Below are positions 56,357-64,000 of a stretch of 64,000 nt of DNA, piece after piece (position 1 is the first letter of the stretch; every line of letters begins with the position of its first letter). Position numbers and translations under genes: made by a program. The stretch lies in contig OZ242302.1 of the NCBI GenBank assembly GCA_965208025.1, positions 62,001 to 126,000 on the forward strand. The letters run 5' to 3'. A model generated the notes under the pieces. That model was given only the letters and a program-made list of their open reading frames with translations. It made no database searches and was not told the origin of the DNA. This DNA comes from Bin80 sp965208025. Its GTDB lineage: Bacteria > Bacteroidota > Rhodothermia > Rhodothermales > Bin80.

Positions 56357-56998
56357 ATGGCAAAAAAACTAAACCCAGATGGGCTACCAGAAGACGTTCC
56401 ATCTGTAACGCCTAATAAGGAAACCGATCTGTTTCGTGACTTGAACTTTGATCCCGAAAAGGATAAGGAATCTTTGAATCTACCTGAGGAGCCTCCAACC
56501 AGAATTGCATCAGGGGGAGAGGTCTCCCAGAATGCACCATCTGATTTTCCATTTTCAAGTGGAGAACCCCATACAAAAGTTATCATCAGCCCGAAGAAGT
56601 CAGTTAAACGGGAAGAGTCGTCTTCACCTGCCAAAACATCACAGGATATCGTATCAGACCCCGTCGTGGGATGGATAGTTATCATTGATGGGCCTGGGAA
56701 AGGTAAGGGGCTTCAATTAGGGTCAGGACAGAATACGGTGGCTCGCGGCGAGCGAGCACGCGTACGAATAGATTTTGGAGATCAAGAGATTTCACGAGAG
56801 TCTCACACAATTATCACTTACGATCCCAGGCATAATAAGTATTACATCCAGCCAGGAATGGGGACTAACCTGACTTACCTTAAGAATGAGCCAGTTTTAT
56901 CTCCAACTCAACTGACATCGGGTAGTCAATTCGCAATTGGTTCAACTACATTACGTTTTATCGCTCTGTGTGACGAAACGTTTACTTGGTCAGAATAA
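56357..56998 (+). CDS. FHA domain protein
   Basis: 213 residues. The N-terminal half is a disordered Pro/Ser/Glu-rich region. The C-terminal half (from about 102) is an FHA domain: GRG/ARGERARVRIDFGDQEISRESHTII with the phosphothreonine-binding Arg, Ser and His, then TNLTYLKNEPV. It binds phosphothreonine peptides, most simply those made by the neighbouring kinases. Starts 4 bp after the channel gene. Confidence 0.85.
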   Translation: MAKKLNPDGLPEDVPSVTPNKETDLFRDLNFDPEKDKESLNLPEEPPTRIASGGEVSQNAPSDFPFSSGEPHTKVIISPKKSVKREESSSPAKTSQDIVSDPVVGWIVIIDGPGKGKGLQLGSGQNTVARGERARVRIDFGDQEISRESHTIITYDPRHNKYYIQPGMGTNLTYLKNEPVLSPTQLTSGSQFAIGSTTLRFIALCDETFTWSE

Positions 56999-57010
56999 CA
57001 AGTTTACTGG

Positions 57011-57757
57011 ATGGATAAGTGGCTGGCCGCAGGACAGATTCAAGGGCGCCGGGAATCTCAACAAGATGCCTATTCATACATTGAGTGGGATAAAGGGCAC
57101 TACTTACTAATCTTGGCGGATGGTATCGGTGGAGCCTCTGGCGGGAAATTAGCCGCCGACCTAACCGTCAAGGAATTTCAAAGCGCTTTTATCTCTGATG
57201 GGAATACTGATCATACTCGGGAAAGATTAATCGGGGCACTTACACATGCAAATGATGCCCTGTGCAATAAGAAGGAACAGGATCCAAATCTCTCTGATAT
57301 GGGGACAACCTTGATTGGCGTGGCCGTTGTGAGTCACCAATTTCATTGGGTTAGCGTTGGGGATAGTCCTCTATGGCTAATCAGTGGCAATGAGATTATT
57401 CGATTGAATGAAGATCACTCTATCGGAGGTTTGCTCGACATGCGTGCTCGTTCAGGAGAAATTTCGTGGGAGGAAGCCAGAAACTCCGGTCAACGTAATG
57501 TATTACTTTCCGCAGTTCAGGGTGAAGAAATTCAGCATGTTGACGCCCCACCGGAGCCCCGTCAACTAAATCCAGGCGATATCCTGATTGCTGCTAGCGA
57601 TGGGATTGAAACCTGTTCCCAAGATGAGTTAGTTCAAATTGTCACTGCGGGACGGCCTTCTGCTCCAGACATCGTAGATGCTGTGATTGAGTTTGTCATT
57701 GACACAGATCAGCCTAGGCAGGATAATGCTTCATTAATTGTTTTCAGATACCGTTAA
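57011..57757 (+). CDS. PP2C family protein phosphatase
   Basis: 248 residues. Metal-binding set: RRESQQDAY (first D), LADGIGGASGG (second D), ASDGIE and QDNASLIVF (last Asp). Removes phosphate from Ser/Thr residues and should oppose the kinases. 12 bp after the FHA gene. Ends 7 bp before the next start. Confidence 0.92.
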   Translation: MDKWLAAGQIQGRRESQQDAYSYIEWDKGHYLLILADGIGGASGGKLAADLTVKEFQSAFISDGNTDHTRERLIGALTHANDALCNKKEQDPNLSDMGTTLIGVAVVSHQFHWVSVGDSPLWLISGNEIIRLNEDHSIGGLLDMRARSGEISWEEARNSGQRNVLLSAVQGEEIQHVDAPPEPRQLNPGDILIAASDGIETCSQDELVQIVTAGRPSAPDIVDAVIEFVIDTDQPRQDNASLIVFRYR

Positions 57758-57764
57758 AATAGTA

Positions 57765-59189
57765 ATGCTCAAACGCTTCATTGGCAGTTTACTGATCTGC
57801 CTTATTTCACTTAGCTTTGTAGACCATCACGCTGAAGGTGCGATTTATAAAGTCATCGTCTACAATGACGGAGAGGAAACAGCCCAAGCACTCGGATTCT
57901 GGGTTGCAGAAGATATCATACTTACCTCCTCGGCAATTCTGGATTGGGGAGATCAGTTTTTCGTTGAAGATCCAAATACAGGAACTCGCTATCTTGCTAC
58001 GCGAAGATCTAGTTCAGGCTCTATGGCCTTCTTGTCCGTACAAGGCTTATCCATTAGCACGCTTGTATCTCTTTCGGCGGAGCCCCCACAACCGAATACC
58101 ACCACTCATTTTCTTCTTTTGGATGGGACAAAACAGAGTGGATTGTTGAGCTTTGAGGACACCTCAGATAGTTTGTTTACCCACCGTTATCGCTTCACCA
58201 TGGATGTGGATTCTACCACATTAGGAGCTCCTCTTATGAATCGGTGTGATCAAATGATTTCCGTTGTTTCGGGTCAGCTTGACTCTGATGGGCTACTCGT
58301 AGGAGTCAGCGAGAGTTATGAGGCACTCGTCTCATTCCTCAGATCAGATAGCGTGGCATTCACATTAGCGACTATTCCATGTCCCACCGTTGAAGATCAA
58401 CTCTCCATAGAACAACTGCGTAGTGCATCACTTCTGGAAGACCTTGACTCTCTACAGAATGAACTAAAAAGCTTAGAGGACTCCAGTGCTGCGAGTCTTG
58501 ACCAGAGTGCAGAACAACTTACCAGACTTACAGCCCAAAAATCAATCCTTCAGAGAAGGATAGCTGATACCGAAGCCATGTTGGCAAAGCAGGATTCTGT
58601 TCTCAATGAAAGCGAACGACTCAGGGCTACGCTTGATAGCCTCAGAGAACGAAATGCTGAATCTCAAGATCAACTCATGGAGCAAGAATCACGAAATCGT
58701 GAGCGATTGCTTCTTCTTGGAGGGATTGCTGGTGCACTGATTCTGATTGGATCAATACTTCTGTTTGTATTCTGGAAACGAAAACATGATGCTGAGGAAG
58801 AGTTGCTTGACAAAGATGACGAACTGCGGAAAGCGGAAGAAGTCATTGAGAGGAAATCATTATCCTTTTCAGATATCATTCTATACGGATTAGGTCCTCA
58901 TAGGGAAGAGATTAGAATCAAGATAAGTGGAAATGCTCTGGCCCAGAGTGAACAAGGCCTCATCCTTGGACGATCTTCCAAGGCAGACTTTGTAATTGTT
59001 GAAAGCAGTGTGTCTAGACGGCATGCTTGTATGAGCTTGTTGCATCAAACCATAATGATTCACGATCTGAAAAGCCTCAATGGGACGGTGGTGGATGGTG
59101 TGAAGTTAACACCTGGCCAGAAACAACCCTTAGCGCAGGGTTCACGAATTCAACTTGGGGATGTGGCACTTACCATGATTATCCATTGA
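57765..59189 (+). CDS. Transmembrane protein: degenerate trypsin domain plus FHA
   Basis: About 474 residues. The ATG at 57765 gives a signal peptide (MLKRFIGSLLICLISLSFVDH). The periplasmic part (about 25-200) looks like a trypsin/DegP fold, but the His position reads LTSSAILDW and the Ser position reads STTLGAPLMN, so catalytic His and Ser are missing. A coiled coil (about 210-310) leads to a membrane helix (about 315-337). The cytosolic C-terminus carries an FHA domain (about 370-474, LILGRSSKADFVIVESSVSRRHA). It would link an outside binding event to phosphothreonine recognition inside. It overlaps the next start by one base (TGATG). Confidence 0.85.
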   Translation: MLKRFIGSLLICLISLSFVDHHAEGAIYKVIVYNDGEETAQALGFWVAEDIILTSSAILDWGDQFFVEDPNTGTRYLATRRSSSGSMAFLSVQGLSISTLVSLSAEPPQPNTTTHFLLLDGTKQSGLLSFEDTSDSLFTHRYRFTMDVDSTTLGAPLMNRCDQMISVVSGQLDSDGLLVGVSESYEALVSFLRSDSVAFTLATIPCPTVEDQLSIEQLRSASLLEDLDSLQNELKSLEDSSAASLDQSAEQLTRLTAQKSILQRRIADTEAMLAKQDSVLNESERLRATLDSLRERNAESQDQLMEQESRNRERLLLLGGIAGALILIGSILLFVFWKRKHDAEEELLDKDDELRKAEEVIERKSLSFSDIILYGLGPHREEIRIKISGNALAQSEQGLILGRSSKADFVIVESSVSRRHACMSLLHQTIMIHDLKSLNGTVVDGVKLTPGQKQPLAQGSRIQLGDVALTMIIH

Positions 59190-60235
59190 TGAAGCTTCAA
59201 CGCAGGGAACTGAATGTGTTTTCGATGTCGGCGCTTGATCTATTTGCGTCGGGAATGGGGGCTTTTGTTTTGCTGGCCATTACCGCAATGCCATTTTTCC
59301 CGAATACTGGAGACTCAAAAGAACGAGTAGAAGACTTGAAAGGACAACTTGAATCTGCAGAATCACGCTCTGAGGATTTGGAGAATCTCGTCGCGAAATT
59401 GCATGAATCCAATAGCATCGAAGAGGCTCTCTCTGAAGAACTTACCGAGACGCTTCGTCAGATAGAGGATATGAAAAATAATATTCAGGATTTGGAGAAC
59501 CAGTTAGCTCAATCTGTAAGTGCCAGTCGTGAACAAGAACTTGAACAGCAGCTTGCTTCCGCTCTAAAAGCACTTCAAGACGCTGAAACCCAAGTGCAGA
59601 CATTACAGACAACTCAATCTGAACTTCTTATCCCTCATTTGGATATTGTAATCTGTCTGGATGTAACGGGTAGCATGCTATATCAGATTGACGGCCTCAA
59701 GAGAGAAATATCATCTTTGGCAGAGTTACTTGACAGGATTTCACCGTCGGTTGGAATTGGGATTGTCGCTTTCGGTGACCGAAAATGGCAACGTCCGATG
59801 TACGAGATGGACATTATCAAGACAACAAGTATGGGTAGAATTCAGAGTTTTGTGAATCGATTGACGCCAAACATGCAAGACCCGGGGGCAAATCTGAATG
59901 ATGATAGTCCAGAGGCAGTTACCACCGCTTTGCAACGTGCAATTGCCATGTCTTGGCGATCACAAAGCGAACGGCGATATATTATTGTTATAACGGATAA
60001 TGCAGCGTATCCTGAAAGGGAATCAGACGCACTCACGGCCGCAAGGCGTTTTGCATCGCAGAACCATCAATTCGTTTCAGCGGTACGAGCAAATCTTGGC
60101 TACTCCGCCCCTGATCGAATTGCAGCCTTTCGATTTTTGAGAGCGCTCGCTCAGGCAGGGGAGGGGAACTTCGTTGACGCTGCGGGGGGAGAATCAATAT
60201 TAAGTAGTGTCCTGTTAGCTATTCTTGGAACCTGA
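59189..60235 (+). CDS. Membrane-anchored VWA protein with MotB/ExbD-like N-terminus
   Basis: 348 residues from the ATG at 59189. The N-terminus MKLQRRELNVFSMSALDLFASGMGAFVLLAIT has a basic head and one membrane helix with an Asp at its edge, as in MotB/ExbD/ZorB-type stators, where that Asp carries protons. A coiled coil follows (about 45-145). The VWA domain has the MIDAS motif DVTGS at about 157-161, then FGDRKW and VITDNAAYPERESDALTAA. Topology predicts a periplasmic VWA domain. Overlaps the preceding gene by one base, in the same operon as the ExbB-like gene. Confidence 0.85.
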   Translation: MKLQRRELNVFSMSALDLFASGMGAFVLLAITAMPFFPNTGDSKERVEDLKGQLESAESRSEDLENLVAKLHESNSIEEALSEELTETLRQIEDMKNNIQDLENQLAQSVSASREQELEQQLASALKALQDAETQVQTLQTTQSELLIPHLDIVICLDVTGSMLYQIDGLKREISSLAELLDRISPSVGIGIVAFGDRKWQRPMYEMDIIKTTSMGRIQSFVNRLTPNMQDPGANLNDDSPEAVTTALQRAIAMSWRSQSERRYIIVITDNAAYPERESDALTAARRFASQNHQFVSAVRANLGYSAPDRIAAFRFLRALAQAGEGNFVDAAGGESILSSVLLAILGT

Positions 60236-60408
60236 TGAATTGCGCCTGAATCAATTGTGAACTAAGATCACTTTCTACAACGTAGAGATGAATGCCACAC
60301 ATGATTTGGTATTGAGATATAGTGCATCTTTCAATTGTGATTGCTTGTCCGTACTCAATAATCCAATTCATAACTGGTTCTCCTGCATCATATTTAATTT
60401 GAATGTAG

Positions 60409-62589
60409 ATGGACAAGATTGAGTTAAATTCTGGAAGTATTCTGAGAGATTATGAAATACACTCCGTAATCGGGCGAGGTGGATTTGGTGTGGTATACAA
60501 GGCAAAACACAGGGAGTTGGGAATAGAGGTTGCCATTAAGGAGTACTTCCCATCAGAGTTGTGTGTCCGCCATAATAATACTGTTCAACCAAGTAAACCA
60601 GAATTTCAAACTTCATATGAAGAGAGTCTGAATCGGTTTATCAAGGAGGCAAGGCAACTGGAGAATTTTCGAGATTGTTCAAATATCGTGAACTGCAGGG
60701 ATCTCTTTCGCGCCAATGGCACGGCATACATTGTTATGGATTATATTCATGGGCTATCATTGTCGTCTCTTCTTGATCAACGGGAGGCGCAGGGTAAGCC
60801 CTTTACGGAGGAGGATCTGCTTCAAGTGATTCTCCCATTATTGATGGGACTGAAAATCGTCCATGAATCGGGAGTCTGTCACCGAGATATAAAACCTTCC
60901 AATATCCTGATTCGCCGCACAGACCGTACTCCCATCTTGATTGATTTTGGTGCGGCAAAACACGAAATGAGTAGGTACACCAAATCATTTGCACCTTACT
61001 CGGATGGCTATGCTGCCTTAGAGCAGGTCGGAGAAGGTGAAATTGGAACATGGACAGACATGTATGGAATTGGAGCCGTGATGTGGCGCATGGTAGCTGG
61101 CGGTGCACCGCCATTTTCGCCACCAAATCCGATCAGTAGCCAAAAAAGAGCTTTTGAGTTGATGAATGGTCGAAAAGATCCATTGCCCTCTGCTATAGAA
61201 ATTGGCGAAGAGCGCTTCTCAAAACCCATTCTGCACACGATTGATGATTGTTTGGTTCTTAATGTTAACGAGAGGATGCAGAACTGTGGTGAGATTATCA
61301 AGAGATTTGCTAGCATGAATGGAGAAGTTCATAACTCTCTCTCAAATAAACTTCGGGAAGGCTCTAATGAATTAACAAAATCCAATCAAGCCAACCCTAG
61401 GGTTGAACTGGGTCACACTGAGGGACAAGTAAAGTTTAGTGTGCTTAATAATCATCAGTCCGAACTAGTGGAGATTATGGGAGAAGAGGAGAAGAATACT
61501 GACGGGATTACAATTAGAAAATTAATAATATCACTAATTTGGACGATTTTATTTATAGGGGGCCCTGTCCTTTTAGGGGATAATATAGATTTAGGGGATG
61601 ATATATTAGAGGCTAAAATAGGACTGTATCTTGGGGGATTGATATTGGGGTTTTTGGTATTTTCTTTGTGGATCATCGAAAGCGATTTGTGGTGCGGTAA
61701 TCCAATTAATTCCATTGGGTATCGGCAGGGGCAATCAATAGTGTTTTCTCCAGACGGCAGGTACATCCTCTCTGGTTCGTGTGACGGAATTCTTCGATTA
61801 TGGAATCCCACGACTGGTAAAGTTAAGAAACGTTTTGGGTATGCTGAAAGTCGTACAATAAATTTATCGGTGGCATTTTCACCAGACGGCAAGTCTATTA
61901 TCTCAGGAACACAAGGGGGTTATATAAATATCTGGAACGTCACTAAAGGTGATCTACTTCACAGTTTTCTGGTAGATGAGGATAGAGACTGGATTAGGTC
62001 TGTTGCGATTCATCCGAATGGCAGATACTTCGCATGTGTGTCAGACTCTTGGGATTTCTTCCGTCTGTATAAAATCACTGGGTATATATCTCAGACATTT
62101 GACGGGCATGATGGCGAGGTAAGATCAGTTGCATTCTCCCCTGACGGCAAGTATATCGCCAGCGGATCATTGGACGACACCGTCCGACTTTGGGAAACCT
62201 TTACAGGTAAGGAAATTAAATGCTTTGAAGGGCATGATAGCTTTGTAGAATCAGTTGCATTCTCCCCTGACGGCAAGTATATCGCCAGCGGATCACGGGA
62301 CTACACCGTCCGACTTTGGGAAACCTTTACAGGTAAGGAAATTAAATGCTTTGAAGGGCATGATGATGATGTAAACTCCGTCGCATTCTCCCCTGACGGC
62401 AAGTATATCGCCAGCGGATCAGCGGACATCACCGTCCGACTTTGGGAAACCGATACAGGTCAGGAAATTAGATGCTTTGAAGGGCATGAGGGTGAGGTAA
62501 ACTCCGTGGCGTTCTCGCCCTGCGGCAGATATATTGCTTCCACATCGGACGACGATTTTATCCGCCTGTGGTATCTGGGACATGTATAG
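60409..62589 (+). CDS. Transmembrane Ser/Thr protein kinase with WD40 repeats
   Basis: 726 residues. Kinase domain: GRGGFG at about 22-27, VAIK Lys at 44, HRDIKPSN at about 158, then IDFGAAKH. Two membrane helices at about 372-397 and 403-424, then a WD40 propeller (about 441-726) with units such as VAFSPDGKYIASGS...VRLWET. The kinase part is very like that of the 53271 gene, but here WD40 replaces Sel1. It follows the VWA gene after 173 bp and may have its own promoter. With an even number of helices the propeller would lie in the cytosol. Confidence 0.9.
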   Translation: MDKIELNSGSILRDYEIHSVIGRGGFGVVYKAKHRELGIEVAIKEYFPSELCVRHNNTVQPSKPEFQTSYEESLNRFIKEARQLENFRDCSNIVNCRDLFRANGTAYIVMDYIHGLSLSSLLDQREAQGKPFTEEDLLQVILPLLMGLKIVHESGVCHRDIKPSNILIRRTDRTPILIDFGAAKHEMSRYTKSFAPYSDGYAALEQVGEGEIGTWTDMYGIGAVMWRMVAGGAPPFSPPNPISSQKRAFELMNGRKDPLPSAIEIGEERFSKPILHTIDDCLVLNVNERMQNCGEIIKRFASMNGEVHNSLSNKLREGSNELTKSNQANPRVELGHTEGQVKFSVLNNHQSELVEIMGEEEKNTDGITIRKLIISLIWTILFIGGPVLLGDNIDLGDDILEAKIGLYLGGLILGFLVFSLWIIESDLWCGNPINSIGYRQGQSIVFSPDGRYILSGSCDGILRLWNPTTGKVKKRFGYAESRTINLSVAFSPDGKSIISGTQGGYINIWNVTKGDLLHSFLVDEDRDWIRSVAIHPNGRYFACVSDSWDFFRLYKITGYISQTFDGHDGEVRSVAFSPDGKYIASGSLDDTVRLWETFTGKEIKCFEGHDSFVESVAFSPDGKYIASGSRDYTVRLWETFTGKEIKCFEGHDDDVNSVAFSPDGKYIASGSADITVRLWETDTGQEIRCFEGHEGEVNSVAFSPCGRYIASTSDDDFIRLWYLGHV
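62125..62580 (+). repeat. 126-bp WD40-coding repeats, near-identical
   Basis: The segment GCATTCTCCCCTGACGGCAA recurs at 62131, 62257 and 62383, and a diverged copy begins at 62509, each 126 bp apart. The first three units differ by only a few bases. Close DNA identity suggests recent duplication, with possible blade-number variation. Confidence 0.85.
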
Positions 62590-63035
62590 TATTTGGAATC
62601 CGAAGTAAGGTGATCGTACGTTGTCACATGAATTTTCTTTTTTCTTATCATTAGGAGGTATGCTCTACTTACGGTCAGAAGGATTTTCACCCGTAGAACC
62701 CAGTTGCTCCTCATTGAGGATGTGGATGTATTTTCTGAATTGACCTATGAACCTGAACGTTCTCCGTCTTTTGAGAACAATCTAATAAGAATCGAATAAT
62801 TTTAGGTAGTTAATCCCATATTGTCATATCTGATTTTTTGATTGAATAAGCCCCATGCCAGACACCATGAGAATTGCCCCCAATTAAAGGCTAAGCCCCA
62901 TAAAGTTACCTCCTTAATTGAGTACTTGACGTAAGTGAGCCATTGATAGTTCATCTGTCCGCAATATTCATCCAATGTCTTCAAGTATAGTAATTTTGGA
63001 GGTTAAAATTGTCTTATCCTAATGATCTCATATAG
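62590..63035. other. 446-bp region between the kinase and SIR2 genes
   Basis: No gene found. The stretch is AT-rich and should carry the promoter of the SIR2 gene. No strong hairpin or repeat seen. Confidence 0.4.
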
Positions 63036-64000
63036 ATGAACCGTGTAACATTTCTCCTAGGGGCAGGAGCCTCCATTCCCTCTGGATATAGTTCCACCGA
63101 GGAGTTAACAGAGACAATTCTGTATACCAAGGACTATTCTTGGTGTACAGGAGGAAAGTTCGTAAAAGACACTGACCCGTCAGGAACAGATTACACAACA
63201 CCTCTCGTGCGCCGCATCATTCGCTGGTTGAATTGCCAAATACATGAATACTCTCAGTATCGTCGGGAAGTTAAGAAGATCAACTATGAAGACATATACT
63301 ATCTGGCCTCACAATTTAGAGACGATTCGACTGAGTTACAAAATCCGGCTTTATTGCCACTCATTCGCAAACTAAAATGTGAGATGCTTTCTTGGCAGGA
63401 ATACAAGTATTCTGTTCCTCACGAAGATGATAAGCGTGATCCCAAAGAACAAAAAAAACAACATGACCAGAAGTTTAATGAATTCCTCAAAAAAACATGT
63501 CATTACATTGAATATATCGTTGACGATGTATTGACCAACAATGATACATGCAAGATCAAGCACCTTGAGATTATAAATACTATTCACAACTCACGACAAA
63601 TTAAATTAAACGGTATCGCTACCTTAGCGCACGATACACATGTTGAAGATTATCTTGGAAGAGAAAGGATCAAATTTACCGACGGTTTTGCTTCCGCCAT
63701 ATCTGGTGATTCATTGAGAATCTGGAAAAATCAATTCTCTTTATCTGATAGTATCCCCTTTATGAAGCTGCATGGTTCTATCAATTGGAAACACTTTATC
63801 TTAAGACAAAAACACTGGAATGACTGTAAGTACGCAAATCTCTCCAAATTTGAAATCGGAGTAGTTGAACCGCACTGTCATGATAGTCCTGCAAGCCGAT
63901 ACACTGAATTAGATAATGATCATAATCCTCTCTTACTGATAGGTACGTTCAATAAGCCATTAAGGTACAACTGGGGATTGATGTTAGACATTCACTATAG
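63036..64000 (+). CDS. SIR2-domain protein (3' end cut by window)
   Basis: The frame is open from the ATG at 63036 to the window end (over 320 residues). It starts MNRVTFLLGAGASIPSGYSS, the GAGAS motif of SIR2-like NAD-binding enzymes. Further along it has FMKLHGSINWKHF (near residue 243), matching the LHGSxNW block of SIR2_2 family proteins used in anti-phage NADase systems such as Thoeris or DSR. The middle part (110-190) is charged and helical. The rest of the gene, and any partner, lie outside. Confidence 0.75.
   Translation, partial: MNRVTFLLGAGASIPSGYSSTEELTETILYTKDYSWCTGGKFVKDTDPSGTDYTTPLVRRIIRWLNCQIHEYSQYRREVKKINYEDIYYLASQFRDDSTELQNPALLPLIRKLKCEMLSWQEYKYSVPHEDDKRDPKEQKKQHDQKFNEFLKKTCHYIEYIVDDVLTNNDTCKIKHLEIINTIHNSRQIKLNGIATLAHDTHVEDYLGRERIKFTDGFASAISGDSLRIWKNQFSLSDSIPFMKLHGSINWKHFILRQKHWNDCKYANLSKFEIGVVEPHCHDSPASRYTELDNDHNPLLLIGTFNKPLRYNWGLMLDIHY

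Noticed and set aside
53271..62589. A Zorya or type VI secretion locus
   Set aside because: The channel and VWA proteins resemble ZorA/ZorB only in part, and no ZorC, ZorD/E, VipA/B, Hcp or VgrG genes are visible.

Overview
The window looks like a chromosomal contig of a Gram-negative bacterium from the FCB group (Bacteroidota/Rhodothermota/Balneolota side). This is inferred from protein content, not from a marker search. The signs are an rpsF-rpsR-rplI operon with no ssb inside it, a HU/CCDC81-type plus SPOR membrane protein, a bifunctional glucose/mannose-phosphate isomerase, a peptidase-propeller-barrel surface protein, a LuxE/LuxC pair, and many Tat-exported sugar dehydrogenases and isomerases. 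Two insertion sequences and several accessory blocks interrupt otherwise ordinary housekeeping DNA.

Layout. 0-5.6 kb: translation genes (prfA, cut by the window edge; rpsF, rpsR, rplI), a DsbD-like reductase overlapping rplI, and an exonuclease I. 5.7-12.4 kb (minus strand): a coupled two-gene module, a PLD-nuclease/SNF2-helicase and a type ISP-like adenine methyltransferase, probably anti-phage. An ISL3-like element sits 47 bp upstream of it. 13.8-25.8 kb: envelope and metabolic genes (SPOR protein, PfkB kinase, haem lipoprotein, folB, maf, an orphan ParA, penicillin acylase, NSS transporter, thioredoxin-like protein, LuxE, LuxC). 26.2-27.4 kb: an orphan AAA ATPase with nearby palindromes. 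27.6-39.3 kb: holin-like and YqjD-like membrane proteins, adenylate kinase, polyprenyl synthase, PGI/PMI, a large surface metallopeptidase-like protein, a PQQ-propeller lipoprotein, CvpA, a CbiX-like chelatase behind a metalloregulator-like palindrome, a MerR regulator, tRNA-Pro(GGG) and a RodZ-like HTH protein. 39.4-53.1 kb: sugar metabolism (ROK kinase, DUF1080 hydrolase, gluconate-dehydrogenase subunit 3, two xylose-isomerase-like TIM barrels, two Gfo/Idh/MocA oxidoreductases, a SUMF1 protein). Between these lies a gene cut in two by a 1584-bp insertion sequence with a 4-bp target duplication.

53.2-64 kb is the most unusual part. It encodes a Ser/Thr kinase with Sel1 repeats, a MotA/TolQ/ExbB channel protein, an FHA protein, a PP2C phosphatase, a transmembrane degenerate-trypsin/FHA protein, a MotB/ExbD-like membrane-anchored VWA protein, and a second, paralogous kinase with WD40 repeats. 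Together they read as a phosphorylation-controlled, ion-driven membrane machine related in parts to TerY-P, type VI (PpkA/PppA/Fha) and Zorya modules, but matching none of them. A SIR2-domain gene, cut by the window end, follows and suggests a defence neighbourhood.

Start codons, domain limits and membrane segments were read by eye. No database search was run.
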